From assembly GCF_963678635.1 (NCBI RefSeq), contig NC_087062.1:16853789-16917788 (forward strand): a stretch of 64,000 nucleotides of DNA. The letters run 5' to 3'. The notes under the pieces were generated by a model. That model saw only the letters and a program-made list of their open reading frames with translations, did not search any database and was not told the DNA's origin. The stretch comes from Symsagittifera roscoffensis. Lineage: Eukaryota > Xenacoelomorpha > Acoela > Convolutidae. How positions within the stretch are numbered: the stretch's first letter is position 1; each line of letters opens with the position of its first letter. A program made the position numbers and the translations under genes. Positions 12,745 through 24,045 of the stretch are shown piece by piece.

Positions 12745-12913
12745 AAACACCGAAGTAGAACAGCACAGAAATCAAATCATTTTCAAAAACCGAGAATTTC
12801 AAAAAGATTTTCAAAAACCGAGAAAAAACTTAAATTTTGAAAATTTTATAGAATATTTCACAAAATCAGAAAAAGGCGTCGCATTTTTGTTCCGACTTTC
12901 GATACGAAAGTAA
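12745..12913 (+). CDS. Candidate terminal exon of CAP gene 1 running into a repeat (speculative)
   Basis: After the last clear exon (phase 2 donor at 12551), an acceptor ATTATTGCAG at 12735-12744 opens a frame in the right phase. It runs for 55 codons to a TAA at 12911-12913. The peptide is charged and asparagine/lysine-rich with no hydrophobic helix. Its last residues and stop lie inside the 5' end of a family A repeat. If used, it would replace a membrane anchor with a hydrophilic tail. The match of phase and acceptor could be chance in AT-rich DNA. Confidence 0.2.
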
Positions 12914-13417
12914 CGGAATGTTTGTGCTCGGGGTGAATTTTTTTTTCTTCAGACAAATTTTGACTTTTTAACTAGCCATTTTTGACAGAATTTTTTATAT
13001 CATTCAAAAGGCACTGTTGTCTTGAGCTTAAATTTGAAAAGATATTTTACCTGTGATCATTTTTCGTAAAGTTATGGGGGTTTAAAGATTGCCATTTTGG
13101 ACAATTTGTGACAATTAACGCGCGATATATTTCGCGCTATTAACGCGTAAGCGGAGAGTTAATCCGTCTGAAAATCGTTCCAAATTGGTTGAAAGAAGCT
13201 TATTTGCCGCAATTGATTTGTTAAAGGAGCTACATCTATCTTTTTGTACTTTAAATGGCGTGTGGGGGGATGATTTTCATTTAAAAAATTCAAATTTTAG
13301 GAAAAAATTTTCATTTTAGTTTTTTACATTTAATTTTTTAATGTTACTACTGCACCATAAAACCTTAAAAGGCAGTCGGAACATTCAGGGCTTCGCCCTG
13401 ATACGAGCAGTCTTGTT
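12889..13417 (+). repeat. Family A element, left arm of an inverted dimer
   Basis: The family A consensus starts GTTCCGACTTTCG with the palindrome ACTTTCG-ATA-CGAAAGT. A conserved block TTAACGCGCGATATAT lies in its middle. It ends with the hairpin CAGGGC-TTC-GCCCTG and the tail ATACGAGCAGTCTTGTT. This copy is about 530 bp and has no coding capacity. Hairpins at both ends suggest a non-autonomous element, perhaps Helitron-like, but the terminal CTTG is not the classic CTRR, so the class stays open. Confidence 0.8.
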
Positions 13418-13486
13418 CGCTTATCAAATCTACCTCAGTTGTGACATTCCGTCAAGTTTTTGCTGATAATCCGTGTGCAAAATGAA

Positions 13487-14019
13487 ACAAGACTGCTCGT
13501 ATCAGGGCGAAGCCCTTAATTTTCCGAGTGCCTTTTAATGTTTATGTAGCAGTAATAACATAAAAAAATTCAATGAAATAAAAAAAAGGAAAATTTTTTT
13601 TTTCTAAAAATTGTAATTTTTTTATAGAAACCATCCCCCCACCCGCCATATAAAGTACAAAAGGATAGATTTCGCTCCTTGTAACAAATCAATTATGGGA
13701 AATAAGCTTCTTTCAACCAATTAGGAACGATTTCTAAGACGGATTAATTCTCCGCTTTCGCGTTAATAGCGCGAAATATATCGCGCGTTAATTGTCCCAA
13801 ATTGGCCAAAATTGCAATCTTTAAACCCCCGTAGCTTTACAAAAAAAGGTCACAGATGAAATATCTTTTCAAATTTAAGCTCAGGACAACAATAGCTTTC
13901 GAATGATATAAAAAAAAATTTGTCAAAAAAGGCTAGTTAAAAAGTCGAAATTTGTCTGAAGAAAAAAAAACCCACCCCGAGCACTAATATTCCGTTTCTT
14001 TCGTATCGAAAGTCGGAAC
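13487..14019 (-). repeat. Family A element, right arm of an inverted dimer
   Basis: Reverse-complement copy of 12889-13417, tail to tail with it across a 69-base spacer. The pair forms a palindrome of about 1.1 kb with arms over 500 bp and only modest divergence. Confidence 0.85.
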
Positions 14020-14097
14020 AAAAACTTCAGACACGTTAAAAGAAAGTCGAATTAGGACCACCCTCGTAATAAAAGTGTGATTCATTTGAATATAGGT

Positions 14098-15553
14098 GTT
14101 CCGACTTTCGATACGAAAGTAAACGGAATATTTTGTTACGAAAGTAACTTCAGACAAATTTCGACCTATTAACTAGCCATTTTTGACGGAAATTTTTTAT
14201 ATCATTCGAAAGCTATTGTTGTCCTGAGCTTAAATTTGAAAAGATATTTCACCTGTGATCATTTTTCGTAAAGTTATGAGGGTTTAAAGATTGCCATTTT
14301 GACCAATTTGGGACAATTAACGCGCGATATAATTCGCGCTATTAACGCGTAAGCGGAGGTTTAATCCGTTTTAGAAATCGTTCCAAATTGGCTGTAAGAA
14401 GCTTATTTGTCATAATTGATTTGTTACAAGGAGCGAAATCTATTGTTTTGTACTTTATATAGCGTGTGTGGGGATTATTTCATAAAAAAAAACAAATTTT
14501 AGAATTTTTTTTTCATTTTATTTTTTTAGATTTAATTTTTTTAAGTTATTACTGCTCAATACCCGGGTTGACCAAAACTTCTTATCATATAATTTCCATA
14601 TATGAGAAACTTCTTGTCATACAATTTCATACAATTCCATACGTACAGAAAATTGTATGAAAACTCTATGATAAGCATTTTTCCATATATGAAAATTGTA
14701 TGATAGTGTGTTTTTCCATAAACCAAAAATTTTGATTTTTTCTTTTTCAATTTAGTTTCTGAAAAATTTTCGGTTGTAGTTGCAACCGAACACAAGTGCC
14801 AAAGACCTTGGTTACTCAAAACACCAAAGGTTGGCCGGTCTTGCATTGACAATGCATAGAAAACGACCTGAATGTGGCTGTCTTTTACAATTGATATAAC
14901 AAAAGTAACAGACATTTATTTTTTGGCAGAATTTTTCAATGATGATTATTTTAAATTTTTGAATATTCAAATTATCAGACATTGATCAAGGCATACATTA
15001 ACACCCCATACAGAAGAAATAGGAAGTTTCCGCGTTTTTGAAAAAAAATATATAAGTGAAAAGAAAATAAAAGCCAATTTTATCGTATCCTGGACTACGT
15101 TATGCACACAAAATATTCAATTTTGCATGCGAAAAAAAAATTTTCGAAAAACGTTTGTTTGCGTACGAAATTCGATTTGCGGTTGAAAAACAAACAAAAA
15201 AATTTTTGGGCCAAATTTTCAAAATTACTTTGTGTCGCCATCAAAAAAAATGCCAGTCATACACTTTTCATATATGGGAATTGTATGATAAGCATTTTTT
15301 TCAAAAAAAACGAAAACCTCAGTTTTTATCACCAGAATGTTTTATTAGAATCAAACAGCCACAGAAACGAGTTTATACCAGTTTTCAACCATTTTTAGAA
15401 ATTGTATGAAAATTGTATGACAAGCATTTTCCCACACACTTGATGTATGGAATTGTATGATAAGCATTTTCGGTGTATGGAGGTCAACCCGGGTAAACGT
15501 TAAAAGACAGTCGGAACTTTCAGGGCTTTGCCCTGACACGAGCAGTCTTGTTT
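14098..15553 (+). repeat. Family A element split by a MITE insertion
   Basis: The 5' part (14098-14560) runs to ATTACTGCTCAAT. The element resumes at 15496 (AACGTTAAAAGACAGTCGG) and ends with CAGGGCTTTGCCCTG and GCAGTCTTGTTT at 15553. The interruption is the MITE at 14562-15493. The 3' part is also the first sequence of duplication unit 1. Confidence 0.8.
14562..15493. mobile_element. 932-bp MITE with 12-bp TIR CCCGGGTTGACC and TA flanks
   Basis: It begins CCCGGGTTGACC and ends GGTCAACCCGGG, perfect inverted repeats, with TA on each side. The TA duplication and its insertion into an otherwise continuous family A element define the ends. Subterminal copies of TTGTATGATAAGCATTTT occur near both ends. 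There is no transposase frame. TA target sites fit the Tc1/mariner group, but the mobilising transposase is not in the window. Confidence 0.8.
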
Positions 15554-15716
15554 TGCTTTGCTGCGAATAGCGTGTTTTTATACCAAAAATCTATTAATGA
15601 TAGATTGCATTCATGATGCGGCAAACCCCAATATGTGATAATATAGCGCCGATCTAACTATGTTTTTTAACACTAAAATATCACTTTCTGGGAGTTACTG
15701 CATTATCATGAACTCA

Positions 15717-16078
15717 AACGGTGCATATACAAAACAGTCCAATACAAAACAGTCCAATACAAAATAGTCCCAAAAATCATGTAATGGAGGAAAAAAACAG
15801 TCCAATACAAAACAGTCTGGTTTAAGGTCGCCAGTGGGCGCGCTACGCGCACGTCGCCGCTTCGCGGCGATAATCGGCTCTAATTTTCGGATTAAGTCCT
15901 ACCCTCTGTTGGCAAGTTCGCAACACATTGGCGCGACTGCGGCGGTCACTATTTTGTTCATTATGCTTGTTGAACAAACGAAAATTCTCGGCCTGCCGGC
16001 TTGTTAAAGCAATTATTAATTGGGACTGTTTTTCGAACTGTTTTGTATCGGACTGTTTTTTCGTCGGACTGAACACGC
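15717..16078. mobile_element. Element F: MITE-like with CAGTCC/GGACTG inverted ends (unit 1)
   Basis: The left end carries repeated ATACAAAACAGTCCA motifs. The right end carries the inverse (GGACTGTTTTTTCG, ACTGTTTTGTATCGGACTG). A GC-rich core includes the hairpin CGCCGCTTCGCGGCG. ATCATGAACTCA flanks both sides and may be a target duplication. Frames inside it (77 and 72 codons) overlap on opposite strands and are not convincing genes. The copy in unit 2 is at about 29492-29853. Confidence 0.6.
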
Positions 16079-16638
16079 ATCATGAACTCAGACAAACATC
16101 GATAGACATTTTGTTTTTGTTTCAGCTATTACGTAATACGGAATGAGGCAAGAGGTTTACTGTTGATGGTTTTTGTCGCAGGGAGAGCACTCGTCGGGAA
16201 ATGCTTGACGAGATGAGTCACCAGAAGAATTTAAATCAAAATCTATTAATGATTAACAAATTGCAGAAGAAAACTTATAAGTGATATCATATATCTTATA
16301 AATGAAAACTTTTGTTTGTAGATCAAAGTTTTGACCAATAATCTACTAAAATGATCCGTACGGTAGTATCGCAGAAGAGTAATCATAAACCATGAACGAA
16401 AAATTGAGTTTATTTTTTTTGCTCCTGAACAAAGTTATAGTATACAGTTCATTTTCTTATGTTTTTTTAGTCAAAAATTTTGTGCGTATTAATTGGAATT
16501 TCAGATCTGATCACAAGTGAGCTGAGGTTAACTGAAGAAATTTGTGTTACAAATACAAACCTTTCAAGCAACAAAAATGCTTTTCATATAATTTTCAGAA
16601 ATGGAAAAATGCTTATCATACAATTTCGAACATTTTCA

Positions 16639-16845
16639 TACATTACGAGGCCAAACTGTGCATTTTGTGCATTGTAAGCTGATTCCGCAACAAGGACGCT
16701 CTCTTTGTTCTTCTTTTGTTCTTTACTTTCCTTTGATCGTTCCGACGAAATTTTAAAAAATTTAAAGACTTGTCTCTGGAATCCAGGAACATTCAGACAC
16801 AAAATATTGTGCGCCATCCAGTGCACAGTTTGGCCTCGTAATGTA
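16639..16845. mobile_element. MITE E: 207 bp with perfect 24-bp terminal inverted repeats (unit 1)
   Basis: The left end TACATTACGAGGCCAAACTG and right end CAGTTTGGCCTCGTAATGTA are exact reverse complements, and the match extends 4 bases further inward. TA may be the target duplication. A related, more diverged copy is at about 49165-49352. No coding capacity. Confidence 0.85.
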
Positions 16846-18319
16846 CTTACAGAAACTTGTGCGAAAACTCTACGATATTAATTTTTTCATACTTGACAAA
16901 TACATGTCAAGCAATTTTACATATATTAAAAAAATATATTCTCTTTGCTACATAACTCGTGTTTGGCTCAAAATTTTTGTGTTTTGTTCAATTAAAATAA
17001 CCGAGGTTTTCTAACACAACAAATCAGTTTGGTTGCGGAAAAAACTCTAGCAGATATTCGCAATTTGAGTAGTAATTGCATATGATAATTTTTCTTGGTT
17101 CATTCAAAAAGAAAGCGAGATTGCTGCAAAAATTGGAGATTGTTTTTTGCTAGAGGTTAGCTTTTATAATTCGGAAGTTATTTTGCAATCAAAAACTACG
17201 CTAAAACTAATATTTTAAAAAAATTTAGAGAAAAGTGAAACTCATGTGTAGGTCAACAAGCTTTAAGAGGACTATTTTCTGAAAGTTGCGCCTGAATTTT
17301 TTTGAAATAAAAATTCAACTAAATTTGCTCTGATCTCCTTTTGTCTAATGACAACGCAGATTAATAAAACCATGTAAAACATTCAATTTTGTTATTATAG
17401 TCCTTTTTAGCCTATTGAAATTATCACTGTATAATCGAAAATTTTTGAGCTTAATTATTTCAAGTTTGGCAAATTCTAATCCCACAAAACTTCACGATGA
17501 AAAAGTGGAACAACTACATTGGAAATATCGGCTTTGTTTATCCAAGCTAAAAAAACATATTCTCAATGGTGAAAAAAAGCGCAAAAAACAGCTGTGATAA
17601 TTAAATCTGAATATCGAAAAACCAAATCAATTACATACGCACTTTTGTTTCTCCATAATTGCTTCCGAACATAACAGAAATTATATTTTTTTCTGCAACA
17701 GATCAAAACGTTGTCTACTTTGCGTTCAACTCCTCAGCCGCAAGCCGTACACTTAGTGATTTAGTCCAAACTTCGTCTCAAAAAAGGCTACTCAACACGA
17801 TTGGAAGCTAGCCCATTATGATGGCAACCCAGTCCAGTAGCACCAAACGCAGCCTTCTGCGTGAACACAGCCTCTTTGAGCATTTATGGAAATTAATCTT
17901 TTTAAAAACCATTGTCAATTGAAAAACTAACCAGACACAGCAGAGGTTGAGTACAGCAAAAGAATTTAAGAGAACGTCCCTAACACTTTAGAAAAAATTG
18001 GCCAGCCAAAAATGTGATTACAGCTCACCCTCAAATTTTTTTTCAGCTCAGATTACATAATCTGACATAAATATTCAAATTTTTAAATTTCAAAGATCAT
18101 CTCCAGTCTAGTGGCCATGTTTAGGTGTTTTGATTTTAAAGAAAACCTCGCAAAACACCACCAAACTTTGAAAATGGTTGTTTATGGTGAAAGGTAATTC
18201 AATTTAAAGGAAAAAGCAGCAGCTCACATGCAAAAGGAATAAACGGCTGGAAAACTCAACCAACAAAATCTAAAGCTGTGAAGAATTGCATTCCGACAAT
18301 TGCAATGGAGGAGGTATTT

Positions 18320-20370
18320 GAGTACTCATTTTGTGTTCTCTGCAAGACAAAAGGCTTATGGAAGTGCCCTGTGTTTAAAATGAAAGGTTTCATACAACGA
18401 GGAAAACGTTCTGCAGAAAACTAAGCGTTCTTTTCCTGCTCACAAGGGAACCAGAAGACATTCTGACAGCATCCTCGAGCGAGGAAAAGCTCAAAGCCAG
18501 GATGCACAAGCACTCATAGTCTACAACTTCATGGTGACGAACGTGTTTATTCAAGTGAAAACCTAGACAAAACTGATAACCACGCAAACCCACTACTGCT
18601 CATACAAAAACTGGTATGGCTACTGAAAAACCAAAAAGAAACGCTGATAGAACAAAAAACCTCAGCACTAATAAATTAAACCCTAGTTTGGTTAACATTT
18701 TTTTGTCTCAGCATCTAGTCACTCCAGCTAAGTTCGTCAATCGTCTAAACCTCTCTGGTTTGTATAACACAAAAAATGTTTGTTAGAACAACACCGGTTC
18801 TGAAGAAGCCATCTTTAAAGACCGACTGCAAAAACTTCGCTTCAAAAATTTGTGTATCAGCTGAAGATCTTGGAATGTACCTATAAGTCGGAGTCCCATC
18901 AGCTAACCAACCTTCCACCCGCTTTATTGGGCGGGAGGGCCCCGCAGCCAATGCGCTTAAACAACAGTAAACTGAACAACTTTTTGCGAGGAAGTCGCCA
19001 GCTTCGTGGCCAGCAGATTTGGAAATTTTTTTGAAAAACCGACCCTGGACCAGGGGTTTCACGTCTTGAGATGGAATAACCCTGATAATACCAGAACAAA
19101 AGAAACATCAGCGAATTTTTTGAAACCTGCTGCTGGCTGGGTAAGTAGGACAAATTTTTTGAAAATTAACAGTGACTTTTCAAACAGAGAATTGAAGTTT
19201 TTAAAAAGATTTACCTGGCTGGTCTCGCGTGTGATCTCAATGAGGGTTTGGAGCAGGCTCTAGTTCTGAAAAAAATATATTTAAGAAAAAAACTTATTAT
19301 ACCTGAGAAGAGTTCAGCTCTTTTCCTAGACGCAAGCGAAAGCTTATTTTTAGGTTCAGACTGAGTCCAAAACTGCGGTAATCCGCACTGAAATCAAGGA
19401 AATTACTAATCCGCTTGAACTAGAAAGTTTCAAATAAAGAAAGAGGAATCACAGGAGGGGAAAATTTAACTCCTGTCATACGACAGAGCCGTCATAGAAT
19501 CGAGCCGCATTGCTCATTTTTGATAGTTTTTCCCTCTGCATTCTTTGTTTGCTCAAAAGTCCCAACTAGCCGTCTAGTTCAAACTGAAATTGATAAAAAC
19601 GTCAATAAATCTTGAGAGAAGGCAAAGTTTTGTAAAACTTTTTTAAGATTCCCAGCATCCCTATCAGCTTCCGTTTTTGGACTATCTGTTAGTTGTTATT
19701 CGCTTAGAATTTTCGTTTTAAACGCTAGCTTTGTAACCACCAATCAACATCACAAACTGTGGGGTTGGTTACTTTAGAACTTCTTACGTCAAGAGGACTT
19801 CTGAGAAGTAAAGGTGCTTCCTGTTGACAAGTTTGATGAATTCACGTGCAATTTGAATCAAACGATTCGTGGTCAGTCACGGCACTCTTTTGGTAGTCTG
19901 TTCCTAAATTGACAGCAATTTTGCAGGGCCGAAAAAAACGTTTGTTAATTATTCAGTCGTGGAACGCACAAGCACCTTCAAAACTGGCGGAAAAAATCAC
20001 AAAAAATTTGAACCCTATCGCAGCAACCATGGGATCGACTCCTCTGGTTTTGTAAGAGACTTTTTAGGCAATAATAAGAATTAATAGGAAAATAAGTCCT
20101 GAAGCTCTTGAAACCACTTTCTGTGGCACAGAACAAAAACTGAAAGCTCGCTCTACAGCATTAGTAAGTGCGAGTCCGGAGGATTATGAGGTAATAATTT
20201 CTGATACTTTTTTGTTTGGCCAAAATGGCACTAGCTTCCCTTCTTTTTCTTTCCAAGAGCACTTTGACCCTCGAAAGCAATACATACGAGCGCAAAGCTA
20301 CACTTACGCTTTTTAGAGTTTATGGTTTCGGGACTATGTGCTCCCTCTGAATAAGCGCAGTAAGTGGCAC
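18320..20370 (+). pseudogene. Degenerate Bel/Pao LTR retrotransposon gag-pol relic (unit 1)
   Basis: Decayed pieces occur in the expected order. At 18320-18541 is the gag zinc-knuckle region typical of Bel/Pao: CVLC, LWKCPVFK, then PGCTSTHSLQLHGDE in the same frame, with stops including TAA at 18422. At about 18980-19090 is the end of reverse transcriptase (QGFHVLRWNNPDN). At about 19300-19440 is an RNase H-like DASE followed, after a frameshift, by SKTAVIRTEI and ELES. At about 19840-20370 are integrase remnants: LKARSTALVSASPEDYEVI and, after an in-frame TAG, WFRDYVLPLNKRSKWHF. Most of the RT is missing. Assignment rests on motif recognition. It is not functional. Confidence 0.7.
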
Positions 20371-21039
20371 TTTTATAGTGAAGTTTTTTTAAAGCAGGGT
20401 TTTTTGTGTGGATTAATATAATCGATTATTTTATCTTTTTACCGAGTGCCGGTTAATATTTAAATGCATTTTAAAAACTGTTATCGAGCCCTATGACTCG
20501 AAAATTTCTGCCAGTTCCGCGATTTCCGCCAGTTGTTTTCGAATTCAAACTTTCGTCACAATGTCCACAATTTTGCTAAGACAGCAGTTCTTCGCATGAA
20601 CAAAATGTAGTCCTGTGAGAATAAAAAAACCTTACAAACTAACAATTTATCCCTTGTTCAACAAAAAAAATAGCTTTATCAAAATGTCTAATTTAAAAAG
20701 AAAGTATTTGAAAAATTGTATGTAAATAAAAAATAAAGGTCGTTTTTAGGAACTAAAATGCGATCACAGAGGCTAATGTAACCTGTTCTGGAATCATCGA
20801 TTTAGTTCTCCAGCCGTAAAAATAACCGAGCAAGCGTCCGCAAAGACGTTAACTGGTCCACTGGTGCACTGAACCACCAGCTAAGTGAACGCCCTCTCAA
20901 ATTATTGTCAGTGGTTTTTGTAATCTTTGAATGCCGTGAAATGATTTCTTCGTAAATTTTGGTTAAATCAATTTTAAAGCAACTTTTATCCTTATGCACA
21001 GCCATGAACCCTATTTGACGCTGCTTTTGGTTTAATGCT

Positions 21040-21553
21040 GTTCCAACTTTCGTGACAAAAGTAACGGAGTGTTTTTGCTCGGGTCGGTTTTTTTTTCTTC
21101 AGACAAATTTCGACTTTTTAACTAGCCATTTTTGTCAGAATTTTTTTTACATCATTCAAAAGATATTGTTGTCTTGAGCTTAAATTTGGAAAGATATTTC
21201 ACCTGTGAACAATTTTTGCAAAGTTATGGGGGCATTAAAGAGTGCCATTTTGGCCAACTTGCGACAATTAACGCCCGATTTATTTCGCGCTATTAACGCG
21301 TTAGCGGAGATTTAATCCGTAGTAAAAATCGTTCCAAATTGGTTGGAAGAAGCTTATTTGCATAAATGATTTCTTACTAAGAGCGAAATCTATCACTTTG
21401 TACTTTATATGGTGTGTTGGGGATGATTTTCGCAAAAAATCTCAAATTAAAAAAAAAACTCATTTTATTATATTACAGATTATGTTTTTATGTTATTACT
21501 GCTCCATAGACCTTAAAAGGCATTCGGAACAGGCAAGGCATTACCTTGATACG
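21040..21553 (+). repeat. Family A element (unit 1)
   Basis: Starts GTTCCAACTTTCGTGAC, has the AACGCCCGATTTATTTCGCG core and ends in a worn hairpin followed by ATACGAGAAGTCTTA. It directly abuts the next family A copy at 21554. The unit 2 copy is 34858-35371. Confidence 0.8.
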
Positions 21554-22295
21554 AGAAGTCTTAATCCGACTTTCGCAACGAAAGTAACGGACTACTTGTG
21601 CTCGCTGTGGTTTTTTTCTTCAGAAAACTTCGACTTTCTACATGGCCATTTTTGACGGAATTTATTAAAATCATTCAAAAAGTATTGTTGTCCTGAGCTT
21701 TTTTTTGAAAAAAAATTTCAACTGTTATCATTTTTTGTGAATTTATGGGGGTTTAAAAATTGCCATTTGGTCATTTCGGGAATATTAACGCGCGATATAT
21801 TTCGCGCTATTAATGGGTAAGCGGAGGTTTAATCCGTCTTAGAAATCGCTCAAAAATTGTTGAAGGAAGCCTATTTGTCAAAAGTGGGACCAAGTAAACA
21901 TCTTCTCCCCCCTCACTCCAAGCCGTTTGGAGAGGAGGATGTTTATTTGCTTCAAATTTCGAAAATTTCAGCCAACCAGAACCGAGCATTGTACAAGCAG
22001 CGCTTAGCAAATTCAATGCGAATTCAAAGCTGGGGTGGAAGATCTTAACTTGGTCTATCTGGGGGGGGGGGGGATTCAACTTGATCCCTTAATTGTTTTG
22101 TTTTGAGGAGCTAAAACTATCACTTTGTGCGTTATATGGCTCTATATGTGTGGGGGGATGATTTTCACAAAAAATCTCAAACTTTAATATTTTTTCCTTT
22201 GGTTTTATTAAAATTTTTCACGTTAATACTGCTCCATAGATCTTAAAAGGGAGTCGAACATCCAGGGCTTTGCCCTGATACGAGCAGTCTTGTTT
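21554..22295 (+). repeat. Family A element with an internal insertion of about 190 bp (unit 1)
   Basis: Family A sequence interrupted at about 21890 by a block beginning AAAGTGGGACCAAGTAAAC and ending near ACTTGATCCCTT, with a G run of 13. It then resumes and ends CAGGGCTTTGCCCTG and GCAGTCTTGTTT. The unit 2 copy is 35372-36111, with 11 G in the run. Confidence 0.8.
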
Positions 22296-22734
22296 GCCAT
22301 TAGATTTAAAGTATTCAATTGTTATTCAAACTTTCGAAAATGTAGATTTAGGGGATTTATTCTCTAGGTTCGTTCTCTCTTTCCTAACGACACCGCAAAG
22401 TCGTCCCTTGGGCAGTGAATTCAGTGGGGCGACCGAGATCCACTACTATCTACAATCCCCAAAGGTTTACTTTGGTGGCAACTATTCTGTATTGTATTAT
22501 GTTGCTTGCCCCTCTGTGTATTGCTCTTCGGCTGTCTTGTCTCGTCTACTCGATACAATCGCAAGAATTTCCAATGATAAATTAATTTAGATGATTATAT
22601 GTCCAATTACAGAAGGCTCTGAGTGGCCAGGATATAATCTAATAATCAAGTCAAAGGCAAGGGTCTGCGATTTATCGGCCAAATTGCCTAATTGCAATTA
22701 ACTTCCAACAAACTCACCTAACACCAACTATTCT

Positions 22735-22935
22735 CTCTCTCGGGAATCTCCGATGAGAACTAATTATTTACTGATCTCTTACTCCGAGAACTAATTACCT
22801 GACTAACTATCAAAAATTGTTCTCTCTAACCGAGAACCAACTATTCGATTCGCTGGCAATAATTCTTCTCTGACGAGAACCAACTACTCTTAATGGTCGC
22901 TAACACTGTTCTCACTCTTAATGGCTCTCCGGTAC
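22735..22935. repeat. Degenerate tandem repeat with CGAGAACCAACTA units
   Basis: About four to five imperfect units of 40-50 bases, each with TTCTCTC followed by GAGAAC, so each can form a short stem. The same array occurs near 27770-27965 and in unit 2. No coding capacity. Confidence 0.6.
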
Positions 22936-23211
22936 CTCCGATTCCTTATCTTTCTTTACACTTAGTTTTACTTAAGTCACGCCATTCCCTATCAGTACTG
23001 GCATCCCCTTAAATCACCCAACCGCACATGTTTTAAGACTATATCAACTCTGCCACGTGCCAAATTCGGTTTCTCTTATCAATCCTTACACGCTTATTAG
23101 ATACCCGTTATGCGGTAGGTGTCACAATTTGACCAAGCAAACAAATTTCATAGAAATCTAATCATCTAATTTCCGACATCAGTGACTTCAGCCTGAAAGT
23201 GACTTCTATTT

Positions 23212-24045
23212 CAAACTGAAATTGACAAAAACGTCAATAAATCTTGAGGGAAGGCAAAGTTTTGTAAAACTTTTTTAAGATTCCCAGCATCCCTATCAGC
23301 TTCCGTTTTTGGACTATCTGTTAGTTGTTATTCGCTTAGAATTTTCGTTTTAAACGCTAGCTTTGTAACCACCAATCAACCATCACAAACTGTGTGGTTG
23401 GTTACTTTAGAACTTCTTACGTCAAGAGGACTTCTGAGAAGTAAAGGTGCTTCCTGTTGACAAGTTTGATGAATTCACGTGCAATTTGAATCAAACGATT
23501 CGTGGTCAGTCACGGCACTCTTTTGGTAGTCTGTTCCGAAATTGACAGCAATTTTGCAGGGCCGAAAAAAACGTTTGTTAATTATTCAGTCGTGGAACGC
23601 ACAAGCACCCTCAAAACTGGCGAAAAAAAATCACCAAAAAATTTGAACCCTATTGCAGCAACCATGGGATCGACTCTGGTTTTGTAAGAGACTTTTTAGG
23701 AAATAATAGGAATTAATAGGAACCTAAGTCCTGAAGCTCTTGAAACCACTTTCTGTGGCACAGAACAAAAACTGAAAGCTCGCCCTACAACATTAGTAAG
23801 TGCGAGTCCGGAGGATTATGAGGTAATAATTTCTGATACTTTTTGTTTGGCCAAAATGGCACTAGCTTCCCTTCTTTTTCTTTCTAAGAGCACTTTGACC
23901 CTCGAAAGCAATACATACGAGCGCAAAGCTACACTTACGCTTTTTAGAGTGGTTGGTTTCGGGACTTTGTGCTCGCTCTGAATAAGCGCAGTAAGTGGCA
24001 CTTTGATAATGAAGTTATTTTTAAAGCTGGGTTTTTTGCGTGGAT
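23212..24045 (+). pseudogene. Second Bel/Pao integrase relic (unit 1)
   Basis: A few-percent-diverged copy of 19577-20440. The frame at 23502-23687 shows DSNFAGPKKTF, resembling the SDNGSNF core motif, and NPIAATMGSTLV, resembling the NPP-A-PHMGG-WE motif. After a stop comes ALETTFCGTEQKLKARPTT. A missing T in the ACTTTTTGTTTGG stretch breaks the frame that is open in the other copy. Non-functional. Confidence 0.7.

Larger units (their letters stand above)
19577..23165. repeat. Older internal duplication, first copy (unit 1)
   Basis: Integrase relic (19577-20440) plus downstream block (20441-23165). The same two parts recur at 23212-24045 and 25990-28200 with a few percent divergence. This copy holds two head-to-tail family A elements; the second copy holds one. 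The unit 2 equivalent is about 33394-36981. Confidence 0.8.

Noticed and set aside
14556-14915. 119-codon minus frame
   Set aside because: Sits inside the 932-bp MITE and reads its subterminal repeats; no transposase motif.
15843-16146. Overlapping 77- and 72-codon frames on opposite strands
   Set aside because: Both come from the GC-rich hairpin core of element F.
22294-22590. 98-codon plus frame present in both units
   Set aside because: The diverged internal copy at about 27338-27630 has an in-frame TGA and no sign of protein constraint. Identity between units only reflects the recent duplication.
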